This document shows positions 46,500 through 56,579 of a DNA stretch of 64,000 nucleotides, piece by piece. The notes below the pieces were generated by a model. The model had not been told where the DNA came from. It ran no database searches and saw only the letters and a list, made by a program, of their open reading frames with translations. Position numbers and translations under genes: made by a program. Numbering within the stretch: the stretch's first letter is position 1; each line of letters starts with the position of its first letter. This DNA comes from Euglena gracilis (lineage: Eukaryota > Euglenida > Euglenophyceae > Euglenales), in contig CP154957.1 of NCBI GenBank assembly GCA_039621445.1, positions 9,033,071-9,097,070 of the forward strand, given 5' to 3'.

Positions 46500-46998
46500 G
46501 AGATTGCCATTGTCCAGCCCGCAGTTCCTCGTCCGGTTGTGGCCCCGCTCGAGTCTACTCTAGATTCCAGCTGCCTGGCAACGGTGCAGGACCTGGTTCC
46601 GGCTACATTGCCCTCTGCTGCGCCACACTCCTCGGGGCCCGGACAGCACTGGGTCATTGTTTAGCGGAACTGATCCGGCATCTTCTCAACCGTCCCACTT
46701 GGCAGATGCTGTTTCGCATGTTCGCCTTTGCCCGCTTCTGCCTATGTGCGGACACCTGTGGTGGGGCGACGGAGCGTGCCCAGCGCGCCCTGCGTCACCT
46801 GGTCACCGGGCACTCCGGCTACCCACCATCCCGGTTGCCGCCATTTGGTCCGAGCTCGCCGACAGCGAGAGCTCTCCCACGGACCGTATGTCTCGCAAAT
46901 GGGACTGTTCTCCGGATTCTGAACTGGATCACCCCGACTCAGCTGGTTGCGACGAGCGCCACACCCACGGGCCAAAGGACCCCCCAAATGCTCAAATA
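46500..46998 (+). pseudogene. Non-LTR retrotransposon ORF2 fragment (region before RT)
   Basis: A plus frame contains LAELIRHLLNRPTWQMLFRM and FAFARFCLCADTCGGATER, matching in style the conserved segment that precedes the reverse-transcriptase domain in many protist non-LTR elements (an aromatic-rich LFR..AFxRFCL..RGG run). The upstream part needs other frames and has stops, so it is degenerate. It ends abruptly in the CCCACGGGCCAAAGGACC repeat shared with 59.93 kb. Confidence 0.5.
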
Positions 46999-47150
46999 AG
47001 GGGGGGGTCAAATAAGGGGGGGGGGTCAAAAATTCCTTTTCAAATAGGGCAAAAAATTTTTTCGCCGCCTTTGGCGCAGAAAAAAAAATTTCCCCGGACC
47101 CAAATGCTCAATTAAGGGGGGTCAAATAAAGGGGGGTTGTAGGAACAATT
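46985..47150 (+). repeat. TGCTCAAATAAGGGGG element, copy 1
   Basis: Two GTCAAATAAGGGGG units precede and follow a centre GGGCAAAAAATTTTTTCGCC..GGCGCAG..AAATTTCCCC. The arrangement repeats at 61353-61515, and its outer motif forms the arms of a large hairpin at 59.75-59.94 kb. Confidence 0.75.
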
Positions 47151-47199
47151 TTTTCCCGGGGGTGGCGGGGGAGCCAAAAAATTTTTCTTGGCACAAGCA

Positions 47200-47880
47200 A
47201 AATGTATTTTTTTTCTGTCCTCCTGGTCCCGAAGGGCCCGAGGGGCCGAGACGCTGACGTCTCTTTGAAGTCCAAGGAGCCCAGGTGGGGGGGGTCCAGG
47301 ACCCCCCCTTTTCACTTCCGAATTGAACTGGACATGTTGACTTCCCGGAGGGGGGGGAGGGGGGTCTGGCGCCGAAGGCGTCAATTTTTTTTGAAAAATG
47401 CCCTTTTCGGTGTTCGCACGTCGTTCCGTTTTTCAGTTTTTCCCGAAGTGTACATCCAGGTACACGGGGGGGGAGTGTCGGGACCCCCCTGTGCACTTCC
47501 GAAGTGAACTGAACAGGGGGGAGAGGGGGAGGGGGAGTCCGAGGCCCCGAAGGGGAGCAACAAAGGGGATTTGCCCCCCAAAACGGGTGGGTAACACAAA
47601 GGATTTTGTTATTTTCAACCCCCTCAAACAGTTGAGCAACTAAAAGGATTTGCCCCCAAAAACGGGAAGAAAATATTTTGGTTATTCTTGAGGCCTGCGA
47701 ACATGGGAGGTCACATTGTGGGGGTCGACCGAGGGCGACCAACCTTGTAAAAGGGGGGGTTCGGCTGTGGGTGGGATCGACCGTGGTCGCCCTCGGTCGA
47801 CTCCGATTGGGGGGTTCTGGAGCCATTTGGGTGGGTTTTGACTGGTGTTGAGGAGTTTTTTTCAGGGGGGGGCTCAAAAG
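47200..47880. repeat. Duplicated G-run blocks and R2 copy 2
   Basis: Two related units (47280-47400 and 47450-47560) share CCCCCCTTTTCACTTCCGAA-type sequence and TTTGCCCCC-AAAACGGG. R2 (47810-47880) and the AGTCGGCCGACT boundary follow. The long minus frame across them is an effect of the repeats. Confidence 0.5.
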
Positions 47881-48074
47881 TCGGCGATACTGACCCGTTA
47901 GTACATTAGAGTGGGTAGTCGGCCGACTTGTCAGCTGACTACCCACTACCCCCCCCCCCCACCCCGTCTCGCCGACTAGCTACCGACCAGGCCTAGTCGG
48001 CCGACCAATTGGGTAGTCAGCTGGGAGCAACCCGTTCGTCCCGATCAATCAGGGCGAAGGAACAACAAAACTGG

Positions 48075-48280
48075 CCCCACGATGTGTCACCAAAACTGGC
48101 CCAAGCTGTGGCACAAAGCGGCACCAAAACTAGCCCCAAGATGTGGCACAATACTGGCCCCAAGATGTGGCACCAACACGTCTTGGGCCAGTTTTCGGGC
48201 CACGTCTTGGGCCAGTTTTCTGCCACATCTTGGGGCCGGTTTTGGTACCACATCTTGTGGCCAGTTTTGTGCCGTTTTTT
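48075..48280. repeat. Inverted array of 28-bp CCAAAACTGGCCC units
   Basis: Four units of CCAAAACTGGCCCAAGATGTGGCA type read rightward, then about four read in the opposite direction, so the whole block can fold into one long hairpin of tandem units. Related TTGGCCAC/GTGGCCAA units occur at 50.08-50.22 kb. Confidence 0.75.
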
Positions 48281-49401
48281 TTTTTGCCACAGGTGTTGGG
48301 CTGTTCCGTCCCTCAGTGGTGGCCAGCTTCGTCCCACAAGTTATGGCACAGGTTTTGACACTGGGGTGTTGCCAGCTTCAGGGCATGCCTCCTTGCACCC
48401 GAGAGGCACGGAATTTTCATTCCGTGCAATAGGGCAGGCAGCGAAAATGCGTGTTCCATACTACGGACGAGTGAATTCTTTGAAAAAATGTGTGAAATTT
48501 TCAACGGGCGGCAATAAGTTTCACCATGGAAATTTTCCAAGAGCGAAAATGTTCAGCCAGGGTACTACTCACACCGCACCAACACCCCACACCAGCACAA
48601 TTTTCAGCTGGACTTGAGACTGCCACCCCCCCCCTCAGAATTTGGCCCCAGAACCCGGAACTGACAATCTGGTTTGGACCCCATTTTTGTCTGAAATGGT
48701 CAATCTGGGGGGATTCTTTTCCTAGGCTGGATGACACATTCGGGGGGGGGGGGGAAAAGGGGAAAAAAAACGGCCAATTTGGTACGGTAATCTTCCAAGA
48801 ACTGAGCAGCTACAGTACGGAGCTTAAATATTTGTACGTTTGTTGAGCATGAAGATTTGTACGCCCCCCCCAAAAAAAATTGGAATGATTTTTGGTTTTG
48901 ACACCTTTCCGCACAAGGCCCTGTAAAGGGGACAGCCGGCAGCAGTGAGGGCAGAACTGCACTTGTAAGTCCCGCAAGTAATCCCCACTCAGCAGGCTCA
49001 GGTGGGCATGGTGGATGCTCTTCAGATGGGTGAGCAGAGCACCACGGCTGTCATGTGCTCGAAGACAGATCGGAAATGCGCACACATACCGTTTGCCGGG
49101 GTCAGTGCTGGCAGGTGGGCACGGCACAGGGGTGAAAGCAGCGGGCCCCAAAGGGGGGACCCCGGTCGGGTTCGGTCGGGTTCCGGCCCCATGCCGCAGC
49201 CAGGGCTGCTGGACTGAAAAGGTCGGTGGAGGACGAGGCGGCTAGTGGCGGATTTGGCCGCCCGGCAGCTGCGCGCTCGTGTTCGTCAATAAAATCCTCT
49301 CAGCCACGGCCATGGCTCGAGCCCCAGCCATATGACCCATAGGGAGGCCACCGAGAACTCCAGGGGGCAGATCCGGGGGAATAGCTGGAGGCTGTAGCAA
49401 G

Positions 49402-49818
49402 CAGGCATTTGCTTAAGGACCCGGGGGGGGGGGTACTGGCTAGCCAATTGGCTAGACACTGGAAAAAATGGACTAGCTAGAACCCCCCCCCCGGATCCGG
49501 GGGTCCCCCGGACTGGAAAAAAATTTTTCCCCCGGCGCTGCGCGCCGGAGGAAAAATGAGGTTTTTAATAGGTTTTGGGCTGATTTTGTTCCAAAAATTC
49601 CCAAAAATGGCCAAAAACGGGCATTTTTGGCCATTTTGGGGGGTCCCAAAAAAAATTTTCGGCGCTTCGCGCCGGTCAATGGGAAAAATTTTTCCACTAG
49701 CCCTGCTAGCAGACCCCCCCGGGGGGGGGTCTGCTAGAAATCCCACTAGCCAAATTTGGACTAGCTGCAGTCCAGCCCCCCCCCGGGGGGGTACTGCAAT
49801 CCCTTAAGCAAATGCCTG
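49402..49818. mobile_element. hAT-like non-autonomous element, family A (A7), inside a retrotransposon ORF
   Basis: Perfect 17-bp inverted ends CAGGCATTTGCTTAAGG. Flanks GTAGCAAG and GCAGCAAG match 7 of 8. Inside are ACTGGCTAG units, G runs and two GGCGC..GCGCC hairpins. Without it the frame reads from the 2A motif through to the zinc finger. Confidence 0.88.
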
Positions 49819-49882
49819 GCAGCAAGTCCACGCAGCTAGGTCGACGTTTCTTCTGGGAGACCGAGGGCGGTTTGCGGGACGC

Positions 49883-49925
49883 TGGACCCGGATTTAGCTC
49901 AACGTCGCCACACAGTGTGAGCGTG
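49883..49925 (-). other. 2A-like ribosome-skipping motif 1
   Basis: TLTLCGDVELNPGP is preceded by a short leader from the ATG at 49972. In known 2A peptides the ribosome skips the Gly-Pro bond and releases the upstream piece. All invariant residues are present. Confidence 0.75.
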
Positions 49926-50016
49926 CGAGGGGCGGGGTGGGTGTGAATGCGCCATGGGCGCACTGTCGACACGGGGAGGGAGGGGAGTTAGCCTGGGGGA
50001 GCGGACTTGGCCTACC

Positions 50017-50060
50017 CATCCGGGGGCCTGGATTGGTCTCTACATCACCGCACAGAGTAA
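50017..50060 (-). other. 2A-like ribosome-skipping motif 2
   Basis: EPVTLCGDVETNPGPRMG lies in a frame that is offset from motif 1. The frame is open from 50178. The two motifs share eight identical consensus-region residues and look like a duplicated 5' leader. Confidence 0.7.
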
Positions 50061-52309
50061 CCGGCTCTGGGCCACAGGTGGTGGCCAATTTTGTGCCACC
50101 GGTGGTGGCCCACCACCTATGGCCCAAAATTGGCCACCCTGCCAAACTGGCCGCCAGCTGTGGCCGCAAGTGCTGCAAAAGTGCCCAGCACTCTGGCCCA
50201 AAACCGGTGGCCAGTTTTTGAGTGCTGTGTTTTGACTTTTCCGAAACTAAATATCACCATTTTTGTAGGTTTTTTTGTAAAGGGAATGTGAAAAGAAAGG
50301 GAGTGTTGTTTCTGCCAAGTCAGCAGACGCTTGTTTGTTTGTAGCCATCGACTGAGAAACGCTGGGTCCATAAATGACGGGGCAGCATTAATGTTCCAAT
50401 GGTCTCCCCGTAACATTTTTTGACAAAACCGATGTAAATAATTCCCCGGGTTTCTGATTGACAAGGATAAATGTCTGTTTTTTACGATTGGCAAATGTCC
50501 TCCTTTTTGACGACCGGAATGCTAGCAGTGGCTCTCAGAAAGTCGCTCATTTATGATGTGGCCGGAAAAGATAAGGTCCAAGAACGCGCAGATTTTTTCA
50601 CATGTAGAGACACGTCCTGCCAGACACTTCTCATCGTGATTGAACCCCGATTTTTGTTATACCATTCCCATTTCCGCGTGATTTGGGCCCAGGGGATTTC
50701 TTAAGCCGGAGCCCCCCCCCCCGGGGTCCAGCCAGCCAGCCAGCTCAAATCCAGCCAGCAGCCCAAATTTGGGCAGGGAGCCCGGGGGGGGGGGGGGCCG
50801 AGCGAAACAAAGCCGGGTCCGGCCCGGCCGGAGGCCGGGCCAGCCAGCCGAAGGATGGGCTAGCCGGCCGCAGGCTGGTCAGCCAACTGGGCTGCCCAGG
50901 TCACCTATCCCTGCATTTTTTCCCCCCTCACCACAGCTTCCTCCATCACAGCCCCCCCCAGCCTTGATCTAGCTCCATCCACCAAAATGTCGAAAATGGC
51001 AATTTTTTTTGAAAATTTTGTTTTCCACACAGCCCAACCAGCCCCCTCCAGCCCCGGACTCCCCCTCCCCAGGGGGAAATTGCACATCGGGGGGGTCGAA
51101 AATTGCAGTGCAAAAAATTGCACAAAATTGCACAAAATTGCACATACTTGGAGATTACATTGGATCCCTTGTAACGAACATTCACACATGTGCCTACTTG
51201 GATAATCATTTTGTTCCTTTGTCAAGAACACCCAGAAACGACAGCAGGGCAAAGCAAAACAGGTGAATCCAGCAGTCCGCCGCGGTCAGACAAAACGGCA
51301 TTCAATTTCACCATTGAACAACATCATAGTGGACAGGCGGCGAGTATCGTCTGGCAAAGAATTCCGGAGCTTTGTATCAATGCAACAAACTGAAAGAACG
51401 CTCAACGTCGGCCGATGTCACTGGCAAAGAAACCAAAAAAGCTGCATATTCTGCCAATTTACCTGGTCGGTTCGCCCAAAAAGTTGCAACACAATCAGGT
51501 GTAGCAATATGCGATTTCTCAATGCGGCAATACTTACGCCATTCATCCTGAATTTGTTCATCATCCAGCGGAAGACGCAACATGTCATACTTACAGATGT
51601 CATGCTCAAGGTCGGTCAAATTACCCAGGCACAAAATACGAACCTGTTTGTAGAATGCCCATTGCTCCTTTGCCGATTGGTCCTTTGACATTACTGTGTC
51701 GATATGTTCGTACACCCTCTTGGCAGACAAACGAAAAATGTCACGCAATTTCTTGGCGTCTTTATACTTCAACATAATTTCTTCTACTCGTGGGGAAAGA
51801 GAGGCATTCTCCTTTGCAAGTTGGCAAAAATGCTCCCGGACATCCATCACCAGATCAAAAACAAACGGGGTCAGTCCTGATGGAGCAAGCTCGAACTTCC
51901 GGTCCAGTTCCAGCTTGAATGAAGAACTTTGAAGAATATTGAGGGTCTTTGCAAGCGCCTGGGTGTGGTCAGAAATGAAAGCGAAACGGGCAGCTACTGA
52001 ACAAAATTTCGTGGTGAGGACCTCATAAATGCGATGCAAGAGAGGGGGAACCTGGCCTTCCTTCTTGGCAGTCCAAGGGTTGCACTGCACTTCCGATGCT
52101 ACAAAATTTTTCATTACCAAAAGATGCTCACACCACCATTCACAAGCGTCCTCCATAATGACAGGGTCCTTTTCTTGGGAAAAAAACCCTGCAAGAGTTC
52201 CAGCGGGTCCCCCCCACTTTGGGGGGGAGGGTCAGGGGGCGACCTTGCGCCTTGAGAAATTTGAAAAACCGACAACGTGTAGAGGCATGGACAGACTTCA
52301 CGAGGATGC

Positions 52310-52500
52310 CAGGGACCTATGTATTGTACTGTTTTTCCAAAAAAAAAAATGCAAAAAAGTTCCTTTTTGTTGGAAATGACTTTTCTGTGGAGGATGCCAG
52401 GACCTTGCACCACAAAAAGGGAAAAAAATGTGTCGTACTGTTTTTCCAAAAAAAAATAAAAAAAATCCTTTTTTGTTGGAAATGACTTTTCCCCAACACA
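52310..52500 (+). repeat. Two-copy tandem repeat of about 110 bp in a transposase intron
   Basis: GTACTGTTTTTCCAAAAAAA ... TTTTTGTTGGAAATGACTTTTC occurs twice in a row (about 52327 and 52435), with GGATGCCAGG..ACCT in front of each. It lies between transposase exons. Confidence 0.7.
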
Positions 52501-52642
52501 TTCATCAGTACCCCTATAATAATAATATTCCTGTAATATAGTATAATAATAGTATAGTAATATCCCTGTAAAGCTGCTGCACCAAAGAGGGTGTCAAGGT
52601 CATCAAAGTGGGACCGAGTCATAGCACTACCAGTGCCGTGAA

Positions 52643-52857
52643 CATACCATTGCTTAGGGACCCCCTGGGGTCCACTTTCCACTCTGAAAAAACCAGGAAA
52701 TCACTTTGCCAAAAGTTCTCAAAACGTCCAAAAAAAGTACAGGCGAGCCGCTTTTCATTGTCAGTCTCTTGGCCAGGAAGCCAGTCAGTCACTCTGAAAA
52801 AACCAGTCAATCACCCTCCCCGGGGGTGGGGTGGGACAGGTGTTAAGCAATGATATG
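52643..52857. mobile_element. CATACCATTGCTTA-family element, family B (I2), nested in the hAT transposase
   Basis: The ends CATACCATTGCTTA and TAAGCAATGATATG are inverted. Flanks GCCGTGAA and GCCATGAA match 7 of 8. Dropping it and one flank joins CVAHKLHG to TGSAMTRSHFDDLDTLFGAA in one frame, which shows it inserted into a working exon after the hAT arrived. Inside are two CACTCTGAAAAAACCAG units. Confidence 0.88.
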
Positions 52858-54849
52858 GCCATGAAGCTTGTGGGCCACACATATATGCAGCTTACGCAGC
52901 TTATGCAGCTGGAAATCCTTCAAACGGTTACGATACGCAGCTACCATTGTGCTTCCCTCGTCCACGATGACATACTTCACCCGTGCGGTCAAAGACTCAT
53001 TCACCTTGCTCGCTATCTCCGTGTGCTCAGCCCCGTCATTCGGCCCTCAGCAGAGGTCCTAACAGCACCGGAAAACCCTGGAAAAAAGGAACTCAGACAG
53101 CAAGCAGATAGATGGATGCGGGGCAACTAGCACTAAATAAATATCAAATTGCACCCGAAAACTGGAAAAAGGAACTCTGGCTGTGACACTCAAGGAAGAC
53201 GACGTCAGTGAGCAGCGGTTTATCACAGACTCCATACACTACGATGTGTAACACGCTCCTCCCTTTGGAATCAGTCGTCTCATCAAAAGATACTGCAACG
53301 TCTTGACCACGTAGACGCTTGCAAATGGCAGCAAAATGACGTTGTTAGACGCGGGGATTTGATTCCTGCAAAAAATAAACACAACTACCACTAAAAAAAA
53401 CATCAAATTGCAAACCTTCCATGACTTGTCGTCCTTCGGGTAACAGCCTCCAGATTTCCCAATAATTCGTAAGAGGCCAAGTATAGAAGGATGCTGCAAC
53501 TTCTTCAAAGGAATTCCAGCTGAATGAAATGTAGCCACAATATTGAGCTCAGGACAACCCCATTTGAAAAAAATTGCACTGTAAGGGCTGTCCTGCGTGT
53601 CCCTCGCTTCCTGAATTTCCATACGAGGACCAAATATCTTTTTCAAATCTCCTTGCACCTCTTTGCGCTCAGGGCAAAGCAGTGGTGCCTGCAGAGGAGA
53701 ATTTTTTTTTTCAAAAACTCTCTCAAATCATGTAGGATTCACACCGGAGCTGGCAAGGAAATTGCCGCGGTGACAGTGGAAACTGCAGGAGATGGAACTG
53801 CCAATGCTCTTTGCTTAGCTTTCAACGCGTTTTCCTTGTGACCCTTCGTTACCAAGTGATGCTCTGCCATACTTTTCCGTGTGTGGGTTACTGGCTTTTG
53901 ACACGGCACACACCTAGAACACAGAAGAGACAATGAAATGAAAGCAAAACATTTGGTGCACACCACATCACCTCTCCACGGACTTCAAAAACACCACGGG
54001 GGAACTGCGCAACCCGGGTGGCGGGCTTTGTTAACGTTCCACAAATTCCTTCCCTCTTCTTCGGTTTTTTGTCCTCTTCGTCGTCATTGACATCTCCCAG
54101 TTCGCACGGGCAAGGAGCGAACTATTTGTCGAGCATTCCCTCCCCTTTGCAGCCATGATGATGGAGGATGCTTCTCTTGTTGTCCTTGGTGAAGTACCTT
54201 CTCGGCACAGGTTGAGAAAGTATCAAAGACACCTAGGCAGGGGCCTCAAGATATGGTTTGCACACTGAGTAAACCAGAAATAATAGCCTTGAATGAAAAA
54301 TTACACTGCGCACATCGGATTTTCAGCAAAAAAAAACAGTAAGTTCTCAATTGCATCAAAAACTGACATTTTCCAAAAAAAATATACTGGGCCATGTGCA
54401 ATTAATTGCACAAAATTGCAAAAAAAATTGCACATTTCATGAAAATCGAAAATTGCACAAAATTGCAAAACTTGCATGGTGCAATTCCCCCCCCCCTGCC
54501 CTCCCCCCACCCCCAGGGGGGGGGGTCCAGCCAGCCAGCTCAAATCCAGCCAGCAGCCTTTTTGCCAGCCGGAGGCTGGATCTCCCGGGGGGTTCTTAAG
54601 AAATCCCCTGTTTGGGCCAACCAGTCCATTTTTAATTTCTTCATTGTGGGCTTGAAAGTCGGCGAAATTGACCCGTCAATTAGCCAACTTACCATTTCAC
54701 TTCAGGTCAACTTCACCAATTCACGCTAGGTGCGAAGCGCCAAAGAAAAATTTTAATGCTTTTGGGAACCTGGAAAATGATGTTTTTTTTGGGGCGCGGG
54801 TCAATCAAGAAAAAAATCGAATAAAAATACCTCCCCCCGCCCAAATGAG

Positions 54850-55330
54850 AGCCCCCATAAAGGTTTCTAGCAACGGACCCAAAAACAAGACCTGGGTCTT
54901 ACCATGCCCCCCCCCTTACTGTTCCCCCCCCCTTACTGTTCCCATAGGGGGGACGGGAACAGTACAGTGTCATAGCACTTTTTGTAAAGGATTCTTGGAA
55001 CACAAGGCAAAAAGAGGAATTTTTTGGCCGGTTTTAGGTGCTTTCCATCCCACCAAAATCCAACCCAATGCCAAAATGGATGTTGTGGAGCTGCCATTTT
55101 CAAGCATGTAAACCAAAAAAGCTTCATTTTGGCATTTTAGGTGGCCTTTTGGGTCTAATTTGGTTGGTTGGTTCATGGCCCATGGGAACAGTAAGGGGGG
55201 GGGAGCTCGTCCCCCCCCTTACTGTTCCCCCCCCTTACTGTTCCCATGGACCCAAAAGAGGGCCACGGGACGGGAACAGTAAGGGGGGGGCATGGTATTT
55301 TCGGGGGGGGGGGTTACCCCCCCAATTGAA
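54850..55330. repeat. CCCTTACTGTTCCC inverted clusters
   Basis: CCCCCCTTACTGTTCCC and GGGAACAGTAAGGGGG occur several times in both orientations (54910-54965, 55185-55290). They bracket AT-rich sequence, possibly terminal repeats of short elements. No coding. Confidence 0.6.
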
Positions 55331-55973
55331 AATTTGTTGTACCCCCCCAATTGTAAATGTACCCCCCAAAAGGGGGTACAGATAGGGTGGTGGTGGTAAA
55401 GTTTGGGCCAGCCCGGCGAAGACGAGCCGAACCAAACTTTATTTTAGCAGACCAGGGCAAGGTCCGCAGCCCGGTTGCGAGGTCCCGGCTTAAAAAAGGT
55501 GTTGGCTGTTTAGACCCCCCTAGGAGCATCAAAGAGTTGCCACGCCGAAGGCATTTACCCCCCCTCTCGCGCCGCGGCACACACCATGCGTGACCCCCCC
55601 TAGACCACCCCCACCCATGACCCCCTTGCCCAGGGGTCACAAAAATTTTTGACCTCCTGAAAACAATTCCCTTGATATTTTCCAACATTTGTCCCTTCAA
55701 AAATCGCCGTGCGGAGGCAAAAAATCGCTGAAAAGGTGATTTTTTTCAGATTTTTGAACCCCCCCCCCCCAATTGATGGCTTGGGGACACCGGGATGGCT
55801 TGGGGAAGCCGGGGTTCCGATGTACAAGTGCACAACCAACCAATGGTACACCAATGGTACCACCAATGGTACCACCAATGTACACAACCAATGTGAGTGC
55901 CTTGGCTGCTCTTACAAAAGACCCAATTTCCAAACTTTGACTTTTTCATACGGCCGATCCCAGGTCCAAAAAA

Positions 55974-56352
55974 ATGAAATTGAGAGCACCAGAAGTGAAA
56001 GTGTTGGACAATGCAGACCAGATGCATGCAAAGATGCAGGCAAAGATGCATGCAAACACCAAGTGGGATTCCTGCTTTGATGTGCGGAGGTTCAACATCA
56101 TTGTGTTGGCCTACAATGTGGGTCAGAGGCGAGAGAGCTTGCAAGAGCTCAGGGTGGGCAACTTCCACCCACGGGAGACCGAGTATGGAACAAGAATTAT
56201 CACTGTCAAATTTGGAAAAATGAACAATCTGCAGGGCTCCTCTTCAAAAGACAACCACAATCAACTTTTCCTCCCCCACGAGGATGAACGCCTCTGTCCC
56301 TTGGCTGCACACACCCGCCAGATTGACCGCCTCGAGGATGAAGCACCCCCAT
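55974..56352 (+). pseudogene. Crypton-like tyrosine recombinase exon
   Basis: After AG at 55999 the plus frame has FDVRRFNIIVLAYNVGQRRE and SLQELRVGNFHPRE, then ITVKFGKMNNLQGSS, then LCPLAAHTRQID. This order (GxRRxE..L..L, a K-containing strand with NNQGG-like turn, then CP) is that of the tyrosine-recombinase fold in Cryptons and related DUF3504 proteins. The C-terminal catalytic His-Arg and Tyr boxes are not seen; the frame runs into a G run. A fragment of a mobile element is the likely explanation. Confidence 0.5.
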
Positions 56353-56499
56353 GGGGGGGGGGTCACCCGACTCAAGACAAAGGCGGCCATGAGGTAGTAA
56401 GCCAGAAAGGCAAAATGACTTTTGCTTTTTGTGGGAAAATTGCTACGGTGGCGGTTAAATGAAATTAATCGAGGGACAAGCACGGTTTATATCGAGAAC

Positions 56500-56555
56500 T
56501 GTGTCCCAGACGCCGGTTCGGGCGGTAGCCCGAACCGGCGTCCCAGGCACAGGTT
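56500..56555. repeat. CCGGTTCGGGC / GTCTGGGAC palindrome, copy 2
   Basis: GTGTCCCAGACGCCGGTTCG and its complement face each other around GCGGTA. Same unit as the cluster at 43.56-43.72 kb. Confidence 0.75.
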
Positions 56556-56579
56556 TCAACCTCCCCTCCCCGTGTTGCC

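Larger units (their letters stand above)
48880..50178 (-). pseudogene. Non-LTR retrotransposon 5' part with 2A-like motifs and zinc fingers
   Basis: From an ATG at 49972 the minus frame has TLCGDVELNPGP, a perfect 2A-like motif (D-V-E-x-N-P-G-P), about 30 residues in. After dropping the element at 49402-49818 and one duplication, the same frame continues, with one in-frame TAG at 49242-49244, into YVCAFPICLRAHDSRGALLT and HLKSIHH, a C2H2-type finger, then CPHCCRL, half of a second finger. A second motif, TLCGDVETNPGP, lies about 90 bp upstream in another frame. Zinc fingers upstream of RT and 2A-like leaders are both known in non-LTR elements. The rest of the element is missing after 48.88 kb. 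Confidence 0.7.
51290..53913 (-). pseudogene. hAT transposase, multi-exon, disrupted
   Basis: Exon 53745-53913 encodes CVPCQK..MAEHHLVTKGHKEN, a BED/CGGBP1-like C2H2 finger. Exon 53416-53688 has FHSAGIPLKKLQHPSILGLL, the usual segment before the catalytic core. Exon 53190-53365 has VAVSFDETTDSKGR with the first catalytic Asp. About 52866-53040 has VKYVIVDEGSTMVAAY with the second Asp and CVAHKL. The exon from about 52190 down to 51380 is helical insert plus LPVTSADVERSFS, the hAT C-terminal dimerisation motif. Defects: an in-frame TAA at 53345-53347, the nested element at 52643-52857, and a one-base frame change just after FSLL near 51380, beyond which the usual C-terminal tail reads in another frame. 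A first exon with ATG near 54150 is likely but its frame is ambiguous. Confidence 0.88.
50690..54610 (-). mobile_element. Complete hAT-superfamily transposon, 3.9 kb (A8)
   Basis: Both ends are CAGGGGATTTCTTAAG, a perfect 16-bp inverted repeat. An identical 8-bp duplication TTTGGGCC sits at 50682-50689 and 54611-54618. Inside both ends are GGGGTCCAGCCAGCCAGC and TCAAATCCAGCCAGCAGCC blocks in the same orientation, probably transposase-binding subterminal repeats. The middle encodes a minus-strand hAT transposase with several introns. An unrelated 215-bp element is nested at 52643-52857. The left 370 bp carries CCGGCC-rich palindromes shared with A6. The element is structurally full length, but its transposase is disrupted. 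Confidence 0.93.

Noticed and set aside
47122-47946. 274-codon minus-strand open frame
   Set aside because: Covers two related G-run repeat units; Pro/Gly/Arg-rich translation follows from the repeats.
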